A stretch of 64,000 nt of DNA from Blastomyces gilchristii SLH14081 (taxonomy: Eukaryota > Ascomycota > Eurotiomycetes > Onygenales > Ajellomycetaceae), in the NCBI RefSeq assembly GCF_000003855.2, contig NW_003101682.1:1179178-1243177 (forward strand), read 5' to 3'. Within the stretch, counting starts at the first letter, position 1; each line of letters starts with the position of its first letter. Positions 12,249 to 24,586 of this stretch are shown here, in pieces. Below the pieces are notes generated by a model. It worked only from the letters and a program-made list of their open reading frames with translations, did not search any database and was not told the origin of the DNA. The translations under genes were made by a program, and so were the position numbers.

Positions 12249-13100
12249 GCAGATATTTGTGTGAAATCCTTGATAAATCTGCAGTAATATGAGACTAACT
12301 TAAGAAACTGTTGTATATAATGTACATTTCTCAGCTGCAGTTAATTCACTATAACATTCAATTTCTCTGAGATGAGATGTATACAGTCATCACTCACTAC
12401 ATGTTCTATGAACTTCAACTCTTTCATTTCAAACACATACTTTGTTGATTTGATATAGAGCTTATACTCTGTCAGAGTTGTAAGTACTTTATCAAGATAC
12501 TTCAGATATTTATTATATAAGTTTAAAAAGACTAAAATATCATCAAGATATATAAGATATGAGGTTTCATTCTGTTTATAAAGAATTGTATTCATCATCA
12601 TTTGAAAGATGATGAGTGCATTTGTCAGACTGAATAGCATTATCAGGAATTCAAACTTCTCTTATTATATATTAAATATAATTCACAGAACTAACAGTTT
12701 ATCTATACAGATCTGTCAGTATTCTGAGAGAAGATTGATCTTTGATAGATATCAGATATTTTCAACTGTATTCAACTATTATTGAATCTGTGACAGTAAA
12801 TATTCATTCTTGATTATAAGCTTATTAAGTGCTTAATAATTGATACATATTTATCACTTCTTACTCATCCTTTTCATGAATAGAACTGAAAAGCCTCATA
12901 TACTTGATGAGAATTATATAAGACTATATTCTAAAAGATCTGTGATCTGACACTTCTATTCTTCAAGATATGTTTGTGATAGAGAGTATGCATTCTGATT
13001 GACTGATTTCGCGTCTCTTATATCAATCTCATGTATGAATTCTCATTTCAGCAGCAATTCTGGTGAAAGATCTGTTTGAAAGATCTTTTTATACTTCTTC
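12249..13100 (-). pseudogene. G0 reverse transcriptase region
   Basis: From 12640 the minus-strand frame is open for about 99 codons, starting MLFSLTNALIIFQMMMNT and reaching the catalytic box YLDDILVF (YLDD at 12550-12539). Weaker upstream homology extends to about 13100, where G2 has matching sequence at 15668 and on. YLDD is intact here but converted to YLNN in G2. RNase H continues on the other side of the inserted G1. Confidence 0.85.
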
Positions 13101-15396
13101 AGAAGCTTCTTCATACACTTATTCTTTCATATATTCTTTATCTTAGTTTTCTTCACTTTAAGATTCTGTATGATATACAGAATGCTTTTGAATGAGATCT
13201 TGTGAATTGTTCTCTTTACTTGTTAATATGTAAGCAGATTTAATTCTTCTATATCAGAGATATGAAATGTCCTTCTCATATCAGTTAATAGAATTATATG
13301 AATCATTTTCTTCCTATCAGTTAACTCTATATAATATGTACATTATTGAATCTACAGATTAAATCTTTGAAATCAATCAAGTTCAAGAATAAGATTGTAT
13401 TTTATGTTCTACAGTGCTCACACTCAAATGTAGCAAGATCATTCTCTGAAGTATAAGAAAACTCTTACTCTTGTAAATAATATTAAATATCAGTTATCAG
13501 ATAATCTTATACATCAGAGATTCTTCACTCAGTAGATCTCTTTCAGTCTTCAGATTATATAATTATTAATATATTGTATAAAAGCTTCTGTGTCTGTGAA
13601 CACTTTTGCAGTCATCTCTTAATTCTTACTCAAGTATCTCTTATATATTAACATTTCAGATCTCAAGACATTGAGATGAGTATCTGCTTCATTCTCATCT
13701 GTATCTCAGTCAGAAGCCTGCTTTCTCTTAATATTTATAGAATTCAGAGAGTCTTCTAACACAGATATCTCTTTCACTTTGAAGACTTTTCATAGAATAT
13801 CAGTGAGTATCTGTGAGCTCACTGATTCTACTAGTTTTTTAACTCTCTTGCTTTTCTTAACTGTGTACACTGTGTGTAATATTTTATATCATGATTTTAG
13901 CATTCACAGTTGAAGCAAGCTCAATGCTCACAATATCAAGATTTTCACTCAGAAAATTTCTTTTTCAGAGAATTCAGTGCTTTAGCAATGACATTCAAAT
14001 CTAGATTCATTATATTCAGGTGTGTGACTTGTGTTATAGAAGTCTGATTACTTATTCTTCATTGAGACATACTCAATTACAGTATTTTCTATTACAATTG
14101 ACTCACTTATTTCTGTACAATGAGAATATTATATACTTTCTTCACTGTGTCTGACTATGAGATTAAGCATTTTCATTTCACTCTTAACTCAGATATAGGA
14201 TCATGAATGAAGATCTGTAAATAGAAAGATGTTAAAAGCTTTTCATTCAATATAAGATAGTATAAGCTGAAGTGTGTGAAGTATAATGTAAGATCACTCA
14301 CTTATCTACACTCAGTGAAATATTTGTAACACTTATCTCATGTATTCACTTTCTCAAAGTTGTATAAGATTCATTTGAAAAACTCATTTTATATTTATAA
14401 AAATGAATATTGTTTCAGATCTGTGAGATTTATCTTTTTATCAGTTATTTATAATAACTTTACTTTTCTGCATAGAAATACAGCAGATCTTAAGACTTAT
14501 TGAAATTTTATTGACTGTCTGTCTGTAAGTTTGTATTCAATCTGATAATATAATTACATCTGACTTAGTCAGCTGATTGCAGCATCATTTTTTCAGTTGT
14601 TATTAAAGCTTAATAACTCTGACAGATCTCTCAGCTTAATGTATTTCATATTCAGATTCTTATTCTGCACAGTGATCTCAGATAATATGTACACTTCTGA
14701 AGAGATTGTGAATGATTATGATAAAATCTTCAGGTTCAGTTTGATTATCTATCTATATAAATGTTCAATTTCTCACTGCAGGTCTAAGACCTGGTTTTCT
14801 CTATTCTTATTGATGATGATGATTGTGTCAGCGAAGCTCTTTATAGTAAATACTTGATTCACAGTGAATATCAATTGTTGTTTGACTTTCATCTCAGTCT
14901 GTCACTGTGTATACAAGGCCTCAATTTTGTTTAGAATTCTTATACACATACAGAGCTTTAATTCTGATTCAGTGATTTTAGCTGCTTTTCTTACTACTTT
15001 GAGTAAATTCTCTGAGAGATTCTGTATATCTTTCAGTTCAGATAGCAGAGAAGAGTGTTATTTATATTGACTAGAGAAGATATTCATTTCAGTGATTTCT
15101 CATTGATTATATAATGTCTATTGTTATATTACTATATCATTATATCACTATATCATTATATAATTTCTGTTATTATTGTACAACTTCAGTGATAATCATC
15201 TCTTCTTTTTATTCTTCTTTTAAATAGAAAGCAGACTTCTTTGAATCTGGTTCACTACTCTCATTTCTTTTCTCATATCTCATCTGTTCACATACATGGC
15301 TTTCACCTGAGTGTGAAGTTTTTCCTCAATAAGTGAAGCAGTATTAATCAGATGCTCTTCTGCTCACTACTCTTCATATGCTATCTTTGAAGACAT
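13101..15396 (-). pseudogene. G0 gag and protease region
   Basis: The start codon at 15394-15396 opens with MSSKIAYEE and lies about 105 bp downstream of the 5' LTR. The next residues are broken by TAG/TGA but continue in frame (HLINTASLIEEKL, MRVVNQIQRSL). An AT-rich GATATAATGATATAG-type repeat around 15118-15170 recurs in the G4 copy (60490-60540). Cys/His residues near 13890-13930 resemble a gag zinc knuckle. The gag-protease boundary is not resolvable. The plus-strand reading frames here are antisense shadows. Confidence 0.6.
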
Positions 15397-15500
15397 TTTA
15401 GAATCACACTAGTATGATAACTATAAATTGCTTTATAAGCAGAATTATCACACTCTGAAGAAGCCTGCACTTCTCATCAGTTTTTAGACATGCTATCAGA

Positions 15501-15666
15501 TGTGATTCAAAGGTTGCTTAAGTCAGTGTATAATTACAGGCATACACCGGCTTCTTATATACATTATCTAAATTAATTAGTGGCCGCTATGGCCTCTTTA
15601 CATTCATAAGCAAGTTCGGAAGCGGCCGCGTTATTATCCGACGGTCGTACGTTCTTCCGAACCACA
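15501..15666 (-). repeat. 5' LTR of G0 (CpG-rich, family of G0/G2/G4/G5)
   Basis: Bounded by TGTGATTC at 15501 and the inverted ACCACA at 15666, and the reverse complement of the G4 LTR at 59971-60137. It keeps many CpGs, including GCGGCCGC, GTCGTACG and ATCCGACGG, while the adjoining gag is CpG-free. Immediately downstream in element orientation is TCTGATAGCATGTCTAAAAA, a candidate primer site. Confidence 0.9.
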
Positions 15667-16429
15667 AGAGATGCAAAATCAGTCAATTAAAATGTATACT
15701 CTCTGTTATAAACATATCTTGAAAAACAGAAGTATCAGATTACAAACCTTCTGAAATATAGTCTTATATAACTCTTATCAAGTGTGTGAGACTTTTCAGT
15801 TCTATTCATAAAAAAGACAGATGAGAAGTGATGCATGTGTATTAATTATCAAGCACTTAACAAGCTTATGATCAAGAATGAATATTCACTGTTATAAATT
15901 TAATAACGGTTAAATACAGTTGAAAACACTTAATATCTATTAAAGATTGATCTTCTCTCAGAATACTGACAAATCTGTGTAGATAAACTGTCAGTATTAC
16001 AAACTGCATTTAATATATACTGAGAGAAGTTTGAATTTCTGATAATGTCATTCAGTCTGATAAATGTACCTGTTATCTTTCAAATAATGATGAATACAAT
16101 TCTTCATAAATAGAATGAAATCTCATATCTTGTATATCTGAATAATATTCTAGTCTTCTCAAACTCATATGATAAATATTTGAAGTATCTCAATGAAGTG
16201 CTTATAACTCTGACAGAGTATAAGCTCTATACTAAATCAACAAAGTGTGTATTTAAAATAAAAGAGTTAGAGTTTGTAGAACATGTAGTGAGTAATAACT
16301 GTATATATCTCATCTCAGAGAAATTGAATGTTATAGTAAATTGACTACAGCTGAGAAATATACATCATGTACAACAGTTTCTTGAATTGATCTCATATTA
16401 TCACAGATTCATCAAGAATTTCATATAAA
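15667..16429 (+). pseudogene. G2 reverse transcriptase region (catalytic Asp pair changed to Asn)
   Basis: The sequence aligns in reverse with G0 12250-13030. The RT signature at 16135-16146 reads YLNN instead of YLDD, so both metal-binding aspartates became asparagine through G-to-A changes. Surrounding residues (VYLNNILVF, then SYDKYLKYL-like sequence) are typical Gypsy RT. It is cut at 16429 by the MITE and continues at 16944. Confidence 0.85.
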
Positions 16430-16935
16430 TAGACTGACAGTGTGACCGTGTCTGGGACCAGGACCAGATTTTTTGATAGTTTCATTACCAATTCGACTGA
16501 TCCCATTACACAGTTTTAACATTAGATAGTAGTCTCATACTGTCCCAGTGAGACTTACTGTCTACTCTTGTCACATTTTCCAAATGAGACCATGATTTTC
16601 ACTTCTCAATTTAAATTATTTTTATTGCTTTAAATGACTTTAAATCTCATTTGAGTGTTATCAAAAAGCGTTACTTTTTAAAAAATTAAAAATAGTCTAA
16701 AAAAAACCTTAAAATGTCTAAAAATAGTAACTTTATGTCAAGAATGGGACTAAGTGGGACCAAATGGAATCACTTTCTCATTTTTTTCAAGTCATGGTTT
16801 CATTTTAAGATCTGATATATAGTCACTTTACATGTTTTTTTGATAGCCAGTCCCAGCGGGATTCACGCCAAGAAATGTATGAGATCAGACCAAATGGGAC
16901 CAAACGTGAAATTCATGATCCTGGCGGCCAGTCTA
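16430..16935 (+). mobile_element. 506-bp hAT-related MITE (in G2)
   Basis: Flanked by perfect 8-bp duplications CATATAAA (16422-16429 and 16936-16943). The ends start TAGACTGACAGTGTGACC and finish GGCGGCCAGTCTA, the same termini as the full hAT copies. It has no coding capacity. The centre contains AGTGTTATCAAAAAGCGTTA on the plus strand (about 16654-16674), the reverse of the intron motif of the hAT genes. It was probably mobilised by the hAT transposase. Confidence 0.95.
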
Positions 16936-16943
16936 CATATAAA

Positions 16944-19010
16944 TAGCTGCATCACTCTCAGATCTCTTAAGAGAAACAGATACTAATCTGTGAAAGAAGA
17001 AGTTTTAATCAATTATCTAGAATACTGCATGTGAAGAGGCTTTTCTCACACTGAGAGAATATATAATAAGATTCTCAGTGCTTATTCAATCAGATTATGA
17101 TAAATCTTTCTATATTAAGACAGATGCATCTGAATGAGCTATCAGAGATACTCTTCTACAGATAAGTAAGAATAGTAAGCTGCACTCAGTGATGTACAAT
17201 GATAGAAAACTATCAGACACTGAGCTTAATTACTCAGTGTATGAAAAGAAATTACTAGTAATTAAACATACACTAGCATTGTAAGATAGACATATTGACA
17301 ACAGTTATATAATAACAGTGATCACAGATTATGAAAGTCTTGTCTATCTATAATTAACAATGAAATGTTTCAAATACTTAGTACATTGAATCTTGAAGTT
17401 CTAAGTATACAATCTTAATATCAAATACTGAAAGAAGTTGAATGCTGTAATATCTGATGCAATTAGTCACAGACCTGATTTCATAAGTGAGAATTCTATG
17501 AATCAGATATAAGAGAAGTTCATGTTAAACACACTAAGAAAATACAAGAAATTAGAATAAATGAATATAATAATCTCTTGCTTAAAGAATAGTAAGATGT
17601 CAGATGATAAGTATCTTATGAAAGTAGTAGAAGAGATGCTTCTGAACTTCAAGCTGAGAAAATTAAAAAATGATGTTATGCTTTACTATGATCTAGAATA
17701 TGTGAAAGCTCTCTATCTAGAACATTTATTTAGATGTGACTTGATAACTCATATGCACAAGGAATTCAGTCACTTAGAAAGTTCTGAACTCATGAGTGTA
17801 CTCAAATCAAGAGTATACTGATCAAGCATGACTGAGAACATTCAGATATACACTCATAAGTGCCTGAATTATCAGGTTGTGAAAGAATCTAAGAAAGAGT
17901 TAGAATATGAGAAAGTGTAATATCAGATAAAATATATGATACAATTATTTAAACAATGAGAGATGAATCTCATAGACATATTACTGTGAATGTCAAATGA
18001 AAATTATTGAATAATCACTGCTATTGACTACACTACTGACTGATCAGTTATGAAAGCAGTTTCAGAGATAATAGAGAAGATGATGACAAAGTTTCTATAT
18101 AATAAGATCTATGTTAACTATGAAATACTGTGTGAGATTCTAACTGATAATGATGCAAATCTTGTAGAAGAAGTAGTGAGGCATTTCATGAGTCAGTTAC
18201 AGATAAGACATTGTAGAATAATATCATATCACTCATGAATAAATGAAAAAGTGAAATACTTGAATAGAATCTTGAGTAACATACTGATAAAATATCTAGT
18301 GAGCAAGTCTACAAGACTATGAGATGAATATCTCAGATAGATGCTATTAGTCATATGAATTCAACAGTGTGTAGTCTTCAAGTATTCATTATTCTATCTG
18401 TTGTATGAATTGCATCTGTGCATTTCAGAGAACACTTCAGAAAAGATGAGAGAGAGAACAGTGATTATAGATGCAGTAGAAACAACAGTTGCAGACACAA
18501 CAGTTACAGATGTAGAATCAAGATTGAAAGAGATCAGTCACATATATACAAAAGCTAACAAGTTACTTCTGAACTGAGCAATTCAATTGAAAAGAATACA
18601 AGACTCACTAGTTAAGAAATCAAGTCTCAAGATAAGAATATGAGTTCTCATATACAATGAGAGTTCTGAGAAGTATCAATCTAGATGATTTGAGTTATAT
18701 AAAATACTCAAATCACATTCTCTGAGAATATATACATTGAAAGAATCAGAGAGACAGATCTTATATAACTTAATAAATGATTCATATCTTGTGAAGATAA
18801 AGATATAAGACTTGAGCAGATTATAGTCATCTACAGCACTCTTATCAGTGTTGAAAAAGAAAAGACTTACAATTGAAAAGTCTTATGAAGTAAGAGAAAT
18901 CATAGACACTTATGAATCAGATAATCTCACTTATTTCAATCTTTTCATAATTATAAGAAAAGAATGAGAAGTAATGAAGAAATCAGATGAGTATCACACT
19001 TTAATAAGTG
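16944..19010 (+). pseudogene. G2 RNase H and integrase pseudogene
   Basis: RNase H-like sequence (IKTDASE, near 17120; then NYSVYEKKLLVIKHTL) is followed by the integrase zinc-binding region (17561-17821, HMHKEFSHLESSELMSVL) and catalytic core (18050-18238, ILTDNDANLVEEVVRHFMSQ). The integrase tail reads GPYK-like near 18685 (FELYKILKSHSLRIYTL, then NLINDSYLVKIK). No chromodomain is visible, which separates this family from G1. In-frame stops occur throughout. Confidence 0.85.
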
Positions 19011-19620
19011 ATAAGACTGTAGTCAGTCATATAATAACATGCTGCAGACAGTGAGTATAACATAGTAAAGAGTAATCTCAAAGCAGCAGACTTGCATGTG
19101 AATCAGATTGCAGAAGAAAAAGAAATTCAGAGTTGAATTCAACTGTTTATATCAGTTCAATTGCAGAGATAATAGAGAATAAATTATCTGAAACATCTGT
19201 GAACATGTGAGACTAAGTCATCTTAATCTCTGAGAATACTCAAAGATCAGATGAGATTAGTTTTAATGAGCTATTCACTGTAGTGATCTAAGCAGATGAA
19301 GAGAGACAGTATAATATATGAGACAGAATTACAAAAGATGAAAGCTGCTGAACCTAGTCACTGAATGCTGTATTATATAGAGATCATGTAAGAGTAGTAA
19401 CTAGCAGATAAAGAAAAAGTATAAGAAAAGAAAAGAAATAATGAATTGATTATTAACTATAAGAGTCAGCTATAAAAGATAAATATTATTATATACATCT
19501 CACTCATTTTCATATGTCACACATTTAATCTATTTTCAACATCATGTCATCTAAAAAACATTAAAAATAAAGAAAATCTTAAAACTCAAGATCTGTAAGA
19601 GATTCAAGAGTTATAAGCTA
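19011..19620 (+). other. G2 post-integrase region, no clear gene
   Basis: About 600 bp between the integrase tail and the antisense frame. A Cys-containing stretch (near 19040-19075) is followed by acidic and basic low-complexity translations broken by stops; I recognise no domain. It belongs to G2 by continuity. The low GC content and absence of CpG match the adjoining decayed parts. Confidence 0.4.
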
Positions 19621-19855
19621 CTCTTATAACAATACTGTATATATCTTCAATTCCTCTATCACTCTGTGTATGACATTAATGTCATTCATCACAAGATTGA
19701 CTGAAATACTAATATAGAAATGTATACATGTGCATGTAGAAAAATTGAAGAAAAGTGCAGAACTTACAGAATCAGAAGTCAAGACAGAAAGAGCAGAGAT
19801 AAAAGAAATGAAAGAAGAAGAGAGTATAGAATCAGATGAATAATGATAAGAGTTA
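19621..19855 (-). pseudogene. C-terminal part of a candidate antisense gene in the 3' region of G2
   Basis: On the minus strand the frame is open from the hAT B insertion site to a stop at 19624: Ser-rich sequence (SDSILSSSFISFISALSVL), then VNLVMNDINVIHRVIEELK. It appears to continue an antisense frame on the other side of hAT B (33183-34367). The plus strand of this stretch is also open for a while (AELTESEVKTERAEIKEMKE), so the real coding strand is uncertain. Function unknown. Confidence 0.35.
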
Positions 19856-21933
19856 CTCAGAGCTAGACTGGTCAGTGAGATCATGAATTTCACATTTGAT
19901 CTCATTTGATCTGATCTCATACATTTCTTAGCGTGAGTCCCACCAGAATCAAGTCTCAAAAAAATCTGAAAATGGACCATTTCTGAGAGAAATGGTGTGA
20001 AAAATGATCAGATTTAATTCAAGAACAGTGAAATGAAAGTAATTTCTCAGAATAAACTGTGAAAGATGATCATTCTTTCAAAATCAGAATGAGACTGAGA
20101 CTGAAGATCAAAATCAGTCTCATTCAGTTCATTCAGTGATTGCTTATATAATCAGAATTTGGTAACAATTATTGATAACACTTATGAAACAACTAAATAC
20201 ATTCTTGTACAAGTTTATTCTTCACTTTCTCATGAAAACTATACTTCTCTGATATACTGTGATCAGAGATATTAAACTGTCTGATAATTTCATATTTTAT
20301 AATCATGGGTTTCTTGATTATTTCTTCTTGTAATTGTCTCAAATAATAGTGATAAATATCTTGACTTGAGTTGAACTTTCACTTCATTCTTATCTCTGTC
20401 AATAAAATTGTTAGAATATCACATATCATCAGTGCAACAGTTGAATATGTACTCTTAACAATTTTTCATAACTCTAGAATTGATTTAACATGTAAATTTA
20501 TTGAATCATCTTGAAGATAGCAGTCAAATTCAGTTTTATAAGTATGTAGTTTTATCTGATTTTTGATTGTAATCAATATATGTAAGTTCTGTTTCAAAGT
20601 TAGTATTATAGTTCTATATAATATAAAGTGTTATCAAAGATCATTACTTACTAGAGAATTATATTTCACTATCTTTACATCTCAAACATCTACTCATTCA
20701 AATCTCTGATAGTTGATATTACAGTAGTCTTGAGTTAATTTAACATATGAGTCTCATTTCTCCTCTGTTTAATCTTGAGAAGTGTAGATATTAACTTGAC
20801 AGAAGAGATCTAGTAGAGCTGCTACAGCATAGTACTCTGTAAAAGATTGTTCAGTTTTGCTGTAGTAATATGCTAGTTTATTTCTTATAGTAATAATAGC
20901 CTGCACTATAGCATTATCTCAGACTGAATTTCTTTTTGAGTAATTCAACTGCTTCTCAAGATAAGTAAATGAACTGTTATACACTCATCAGACTGACTGC
21001 AGTATTAATGTACAAGTGATTGAGACTGACTTTATTATCTTATAAAACTGAAATAGTAAATCAATCACATATTTCAACTGAGATCACTTCATATCAGAAA
21101 GTTTTAATATCTGAATCTTTTCTCAATCAGAGTATTACACTTAATAATCAATTGTCTGATGCAATTGAAGAGTCTGAACAGTTATCTTATATATTAAACT
21201 TCACTGTGTTCTAACATTCTGTATCATAGTCAGTGATATGACTGATTTATTTATTTATTAAATATCATGAAATCATTATTATTGTTTAGAGAAGATATAA
21301 ATCACATTAATAATATTTTGAATCTGTAATATTTAAATTATTAGTCAATCTATTCAAAATTAACAGTAGTATTATCAAAAAATGTTATCAAAAAGCAATA
21401 TTAAAAAGTGTTGTCAAAAAACATTATCTTTTATAAAGTGAATATAAAAGTTACTTGAGTAATCACTTTCATCTCATTCTCATCTCAAGAATCAGCTATC
21501 TCATTATTCTTCATCTCAATGTTAAGATTCTTTATCAGTGTTTACATCATAAGTTGAATCACATGAGCAATGTAGAGAATATGACCTTGTTTATCATTTC
21601 AGAAATACAAAGTCAATTTTTACTTCAAGCTCTTCATCATAGTGTAGTTATTTGCAGCATTATCAGTTATAATTATAAGAAGACTGAGACTAATATCTCA
21701 ATAGTCATTTTTAATCCCAGTCATTAATATCTCTGCTATATAATTCTCAGTACGACTACTGATCAATGATTCAAATTCAATTAATATCTCTTGATAAGTT
21801 TAGTTCTCATCAATGTAATAACATGTAACTCTCATAAATATAAGATTGTTTATACTAGTTTATACATTAACTGTGAGAGATACTCTTCAATGATTCTTTA
21901 ACTCTGATTCTAGATATTGTATATTGACTTTGT

Positions 21934-22438
21934 TAGACTGACCGTGTGACCGTGTCTGGGACCAGGACCAGATTTTTTGATAGTCTCATTACCAATTCGA
22001 CTGATCCCATTACACAGTTTTAACATTAGATAGTAGTCTCATACTGTCTCAGTGAGACTTACTGTCTACTCTTGTCACATTTTCCAAATGAGATCATGAT
22101 TTTCACTTCTCAATTTAAATTATTTTTATTGCTTTAAATAACTTTAAATCTCATTTGAGTGTTACCAAAAAGTGTTACTTTTTAAAAAATTAAAAATAGT
22201 CTAAAAAAAACCTTAAAATGTCTAAAAATAGTAACTTTATGTCAAGAATGGGACTAAGTGGGACCAAATGGAATCACTTTCTCATTTTTTTCAAGTCATG
22301 GTTTCATTTTAAGATCTGATATATAGTCACTTTACATGTTTTTTTGATAGCCAGTCCCAGCGGGATTCACGCCAAGAAATGTATGAGACCAGACCAAATG
22401 GGATCAAATGTGAAATTCATGGTACGGCGGCTAGTATA
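21934..22438 (+). mobile_element. 505-bp hAT-related MITE (in hAT B)
   Basis: Flanked by GACTTTGT (21926-21933) and GACTCTGT (22439-22446), an 8-bp duplication with one transition. The empty site is visible in hAT A near 1290. The end reads CTAGTATA in place of CCAGTCTA. Internally it is almost identical to the copy at 16430. Confidence 0.93.
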
Positions 22439-22449
22439 GACTCTGTAGT

Positions 22450-22549
22450 NNNNNNNNNNNNNNNNNNNNNNNNNNNNNNNNNNNNNNNNNNNNNNNNNNN
22501 NNNNNNNNNNNNNNNNNNNNNNNNNNNNNNNNNNNNNNNNNNNNNNNNN
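22450..22549. other. Assembly gap (100 N)
   Basis: Exactly 100 unresolved bases. Comparison with hAT A around 1290-1320 shows that only about 5-10 bp of element sequence is missing here, so the gap length is a placeholder. Confidence 0.95.
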
Positions 22550-23695
22550 TCAGATTGAATGAAGACAGAATTAATCTAAAATATGAAGATTTGAATTAAG
22601 CATTTGAAGAAGTGTTCAGAATTCAGAGTTTTCAATTAATTGAAGAGAAAGATTCAGAGATATATATATATAAAGTAATTATTCACAGAAGTTATTAGAT
22701 AAGAGTTATAAAATCAGAGTACTGATATATAATCATTTTCATATAATTTTCTTCAAATTAGAAAGTTAGTATTATCAAAAATTATTATCTAATAGAGTAA
22801 CTTATCAGCTCAGTAGTAATTTTCTGATTATTTTTCTTTTATTATCTGCATTCTGATAACTTCAGATGTTGAGAAATTTCTTCAGAGCTATGATCAGTTT
22901 ATGATGAATGTTTCTGAATAAAGTTATAATGATTATAGCAGAGAGATAGCTCTTCAGTAATCTGTAATATAATCTATTAATAATTATTTCATAGTTCATC
23001 TCAATATTTGTGTTAAGTTTTTCATAAATTTCATGATCTGAAATCAGATGTGAAGAATGAAGTGATTATTTATTATAATTGAAAGAGAGCATTCTGTGTT
23101 GAATTATAAATAATATAGACTTTGTAATTCACAGTGATTTCTTGAAGAGTTTATGAATCTTCAATAGAATTAAAAGAAGTAAAAGAAGTGAATTCAGAAG
23201 ACATGATAATACTTTAAGAAAGATAATAATTTATTTTTAATAACTGATCACTGATATGTGTAAGAAGAATTAATATAAGAGAAAATAATCTTGTTTCTTA
23301 GCTTAGTTATAATTTTAGTACTAACTCAGATTGAATATTATTAATGTATAAAAGTAAATAAATAATCTTGATTAATCTCTATCATATTTCTTGAAATATA
23401 TTAATATTGTAAAAGAGAGTGTTATCAAATTATATTATCAGATAATATCATTAAAAATATATTAATATTATAAATATCAATGATGAAAAAATGTTGATAC
23501 TTATACATTATAGTGATTTGTGAATCATGATAGTTAAATATATATATATATATATATTATTCCTGACTTGATTACAACTTGTACAATAATTTTTAAAAAC
23601 TTAAAATCAATTTTAATTATTAATAATTATGAACTTATAACTAACTAATATAAAAAGAAAAAAAAAGACTTTTTCTACTTCTTCTCTTTCTCATT

Positions 23696-24586
23696 GCCCC
23701 GGTGGCCGAATGGTTAATGCGGCCACCCGGTAGCACCGTGGCGTGGGAAACCAAGGCGCGTGAGTTTGAAACCCGCAGGTAGACTGGCCGCCGGGACCAT
23801 GAATTTCACATTTGATCCCATTTGATCTGGTCTCATACATTTCTTGATGTGAATCCCGCTGGGACTGACCATCAAAAAAACATGTAAAGTGACTATATAT
23901 CAGATCTTAAAATGAAACCATGACTTGAAAAAAATGAGAAAGTGATCTCATTTGATCTCATTTAGTTTCATTCTTAGCATAAAGTTACTATTTTTAGATA
24001 TTTTAAGGTTTTTTTTAGACTATTTTTAATTTTTTAAAAAGTAACACTTTTTGATAACACTTAAATGAGATTTAAAGTTATTTAAAGCAATAAAAATAAT
24101 TTAAATTGAGAAGTGAAAATCATGATCTCATTTGAAAAATGTGATAAGAGTAGACAGTAAGTCTCACTGAGACAGTATGAGACTACTATCTAATGTTAAA
24201 ACCATGTAATGGGATCAGTTAAATTGATAATGAGACTATTCAAAAATCTGGTCCTGGTCTCAGACACGGTCACACGGTCAGTCTACTCGCAGAGGATACA
24301 TTAAATCCGGAACTCAAGCACCTCAGGTTTCTAATAAATACAGAGGTGTACAAATCACTCCAATGAATCGCTCTATGTTCCTGGGCTGGGAAGTTATTAT
24401 CGCATGTATCTAATTGTCACTTCTTTGTATTTTCCTATGTTCTTGTTATCTTGACATGGTCTCAACACCTGTATTTCCTCCTGTATAACCAACACTTAAC
24501 CTGTATTTAACATCATGCAAGGACTCATCATAAGCTCTGCTTGCATATGAGTATAATGAAAGAATAATAATAATAATAATAATAAT
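23696..24586 (+). mobile_element. tRNA-derived SINE, copy 1 (split by a MITE)
   Basis: The head is tRNA-like: A box TGGCCGAATGG near 23702 and B box-like GAGTTTGAAACC near 23763. A conserved body (23780-24285 is the inserted MITE) and an (AAT)n tail follow. The 13-bp duplication TCTCTTTCTCATT flanks it at 23683-23695 and 24587-24599. Without the MITE and its 8-bp duplication the length is about 377 bp. Pol III transcription and LINE-mediated insertion are inferred from the structure. Confidence 0.92.
23780..24285 (-). mobile_element. 506-bp hAT-related MITE (inside SINE1)
   Basis: Starts TAGACTGGCCGCCGGGACC and ends ACACGGTCAGTCTA, the reverse orientation of the copy at 16430. The 8-bp duplication CCCGCAGG (23772-23779) / CTCGCAGA (24286-24293) lies in the SINE just after its B box, and the uninterrupted SINE3 confirms the empty site. 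Confidence 0.95.

Larger units (their letters stand above)
5085..15666 (-). mobile_element. Gypsy-type LTR retrotransposon G0, split by G1, 3' end displaced by hAT A
   Basis: Read on the minus strand the order is 5' LTR (15501-15666), gag (from 15396), reverse transcriptase (around 12540), then, after the inserted G1 (6485-12243), RNase H and integrase down to 5085, where hAT A interrupts it. G2 is a second copy of the family in the opposite orientation, and G4 and G5 share the LTR. G0 itself is inserted in G2, because G2 sequence resumes directly at 15667. The 3' LTR lies left of the window. Many in-frame stops from transitions make it inactive. Confidence 0.85.

Noticed and set aside
15667..15667. 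G0 and G2 as a single element with inverted LTRs
   Set aside because: G2 reverse transcriptase is a second copy of the one in G0, in opposite orientation, so two insertions of one family explain the layout better.
23696..23779. Functional tRNA gene at the SINE head
   Set aside because: A and B boxes are present but there is no complete anticodon arm, and the acceptor stem does not close properly; the unit recurs with a body, tail and target duplications.
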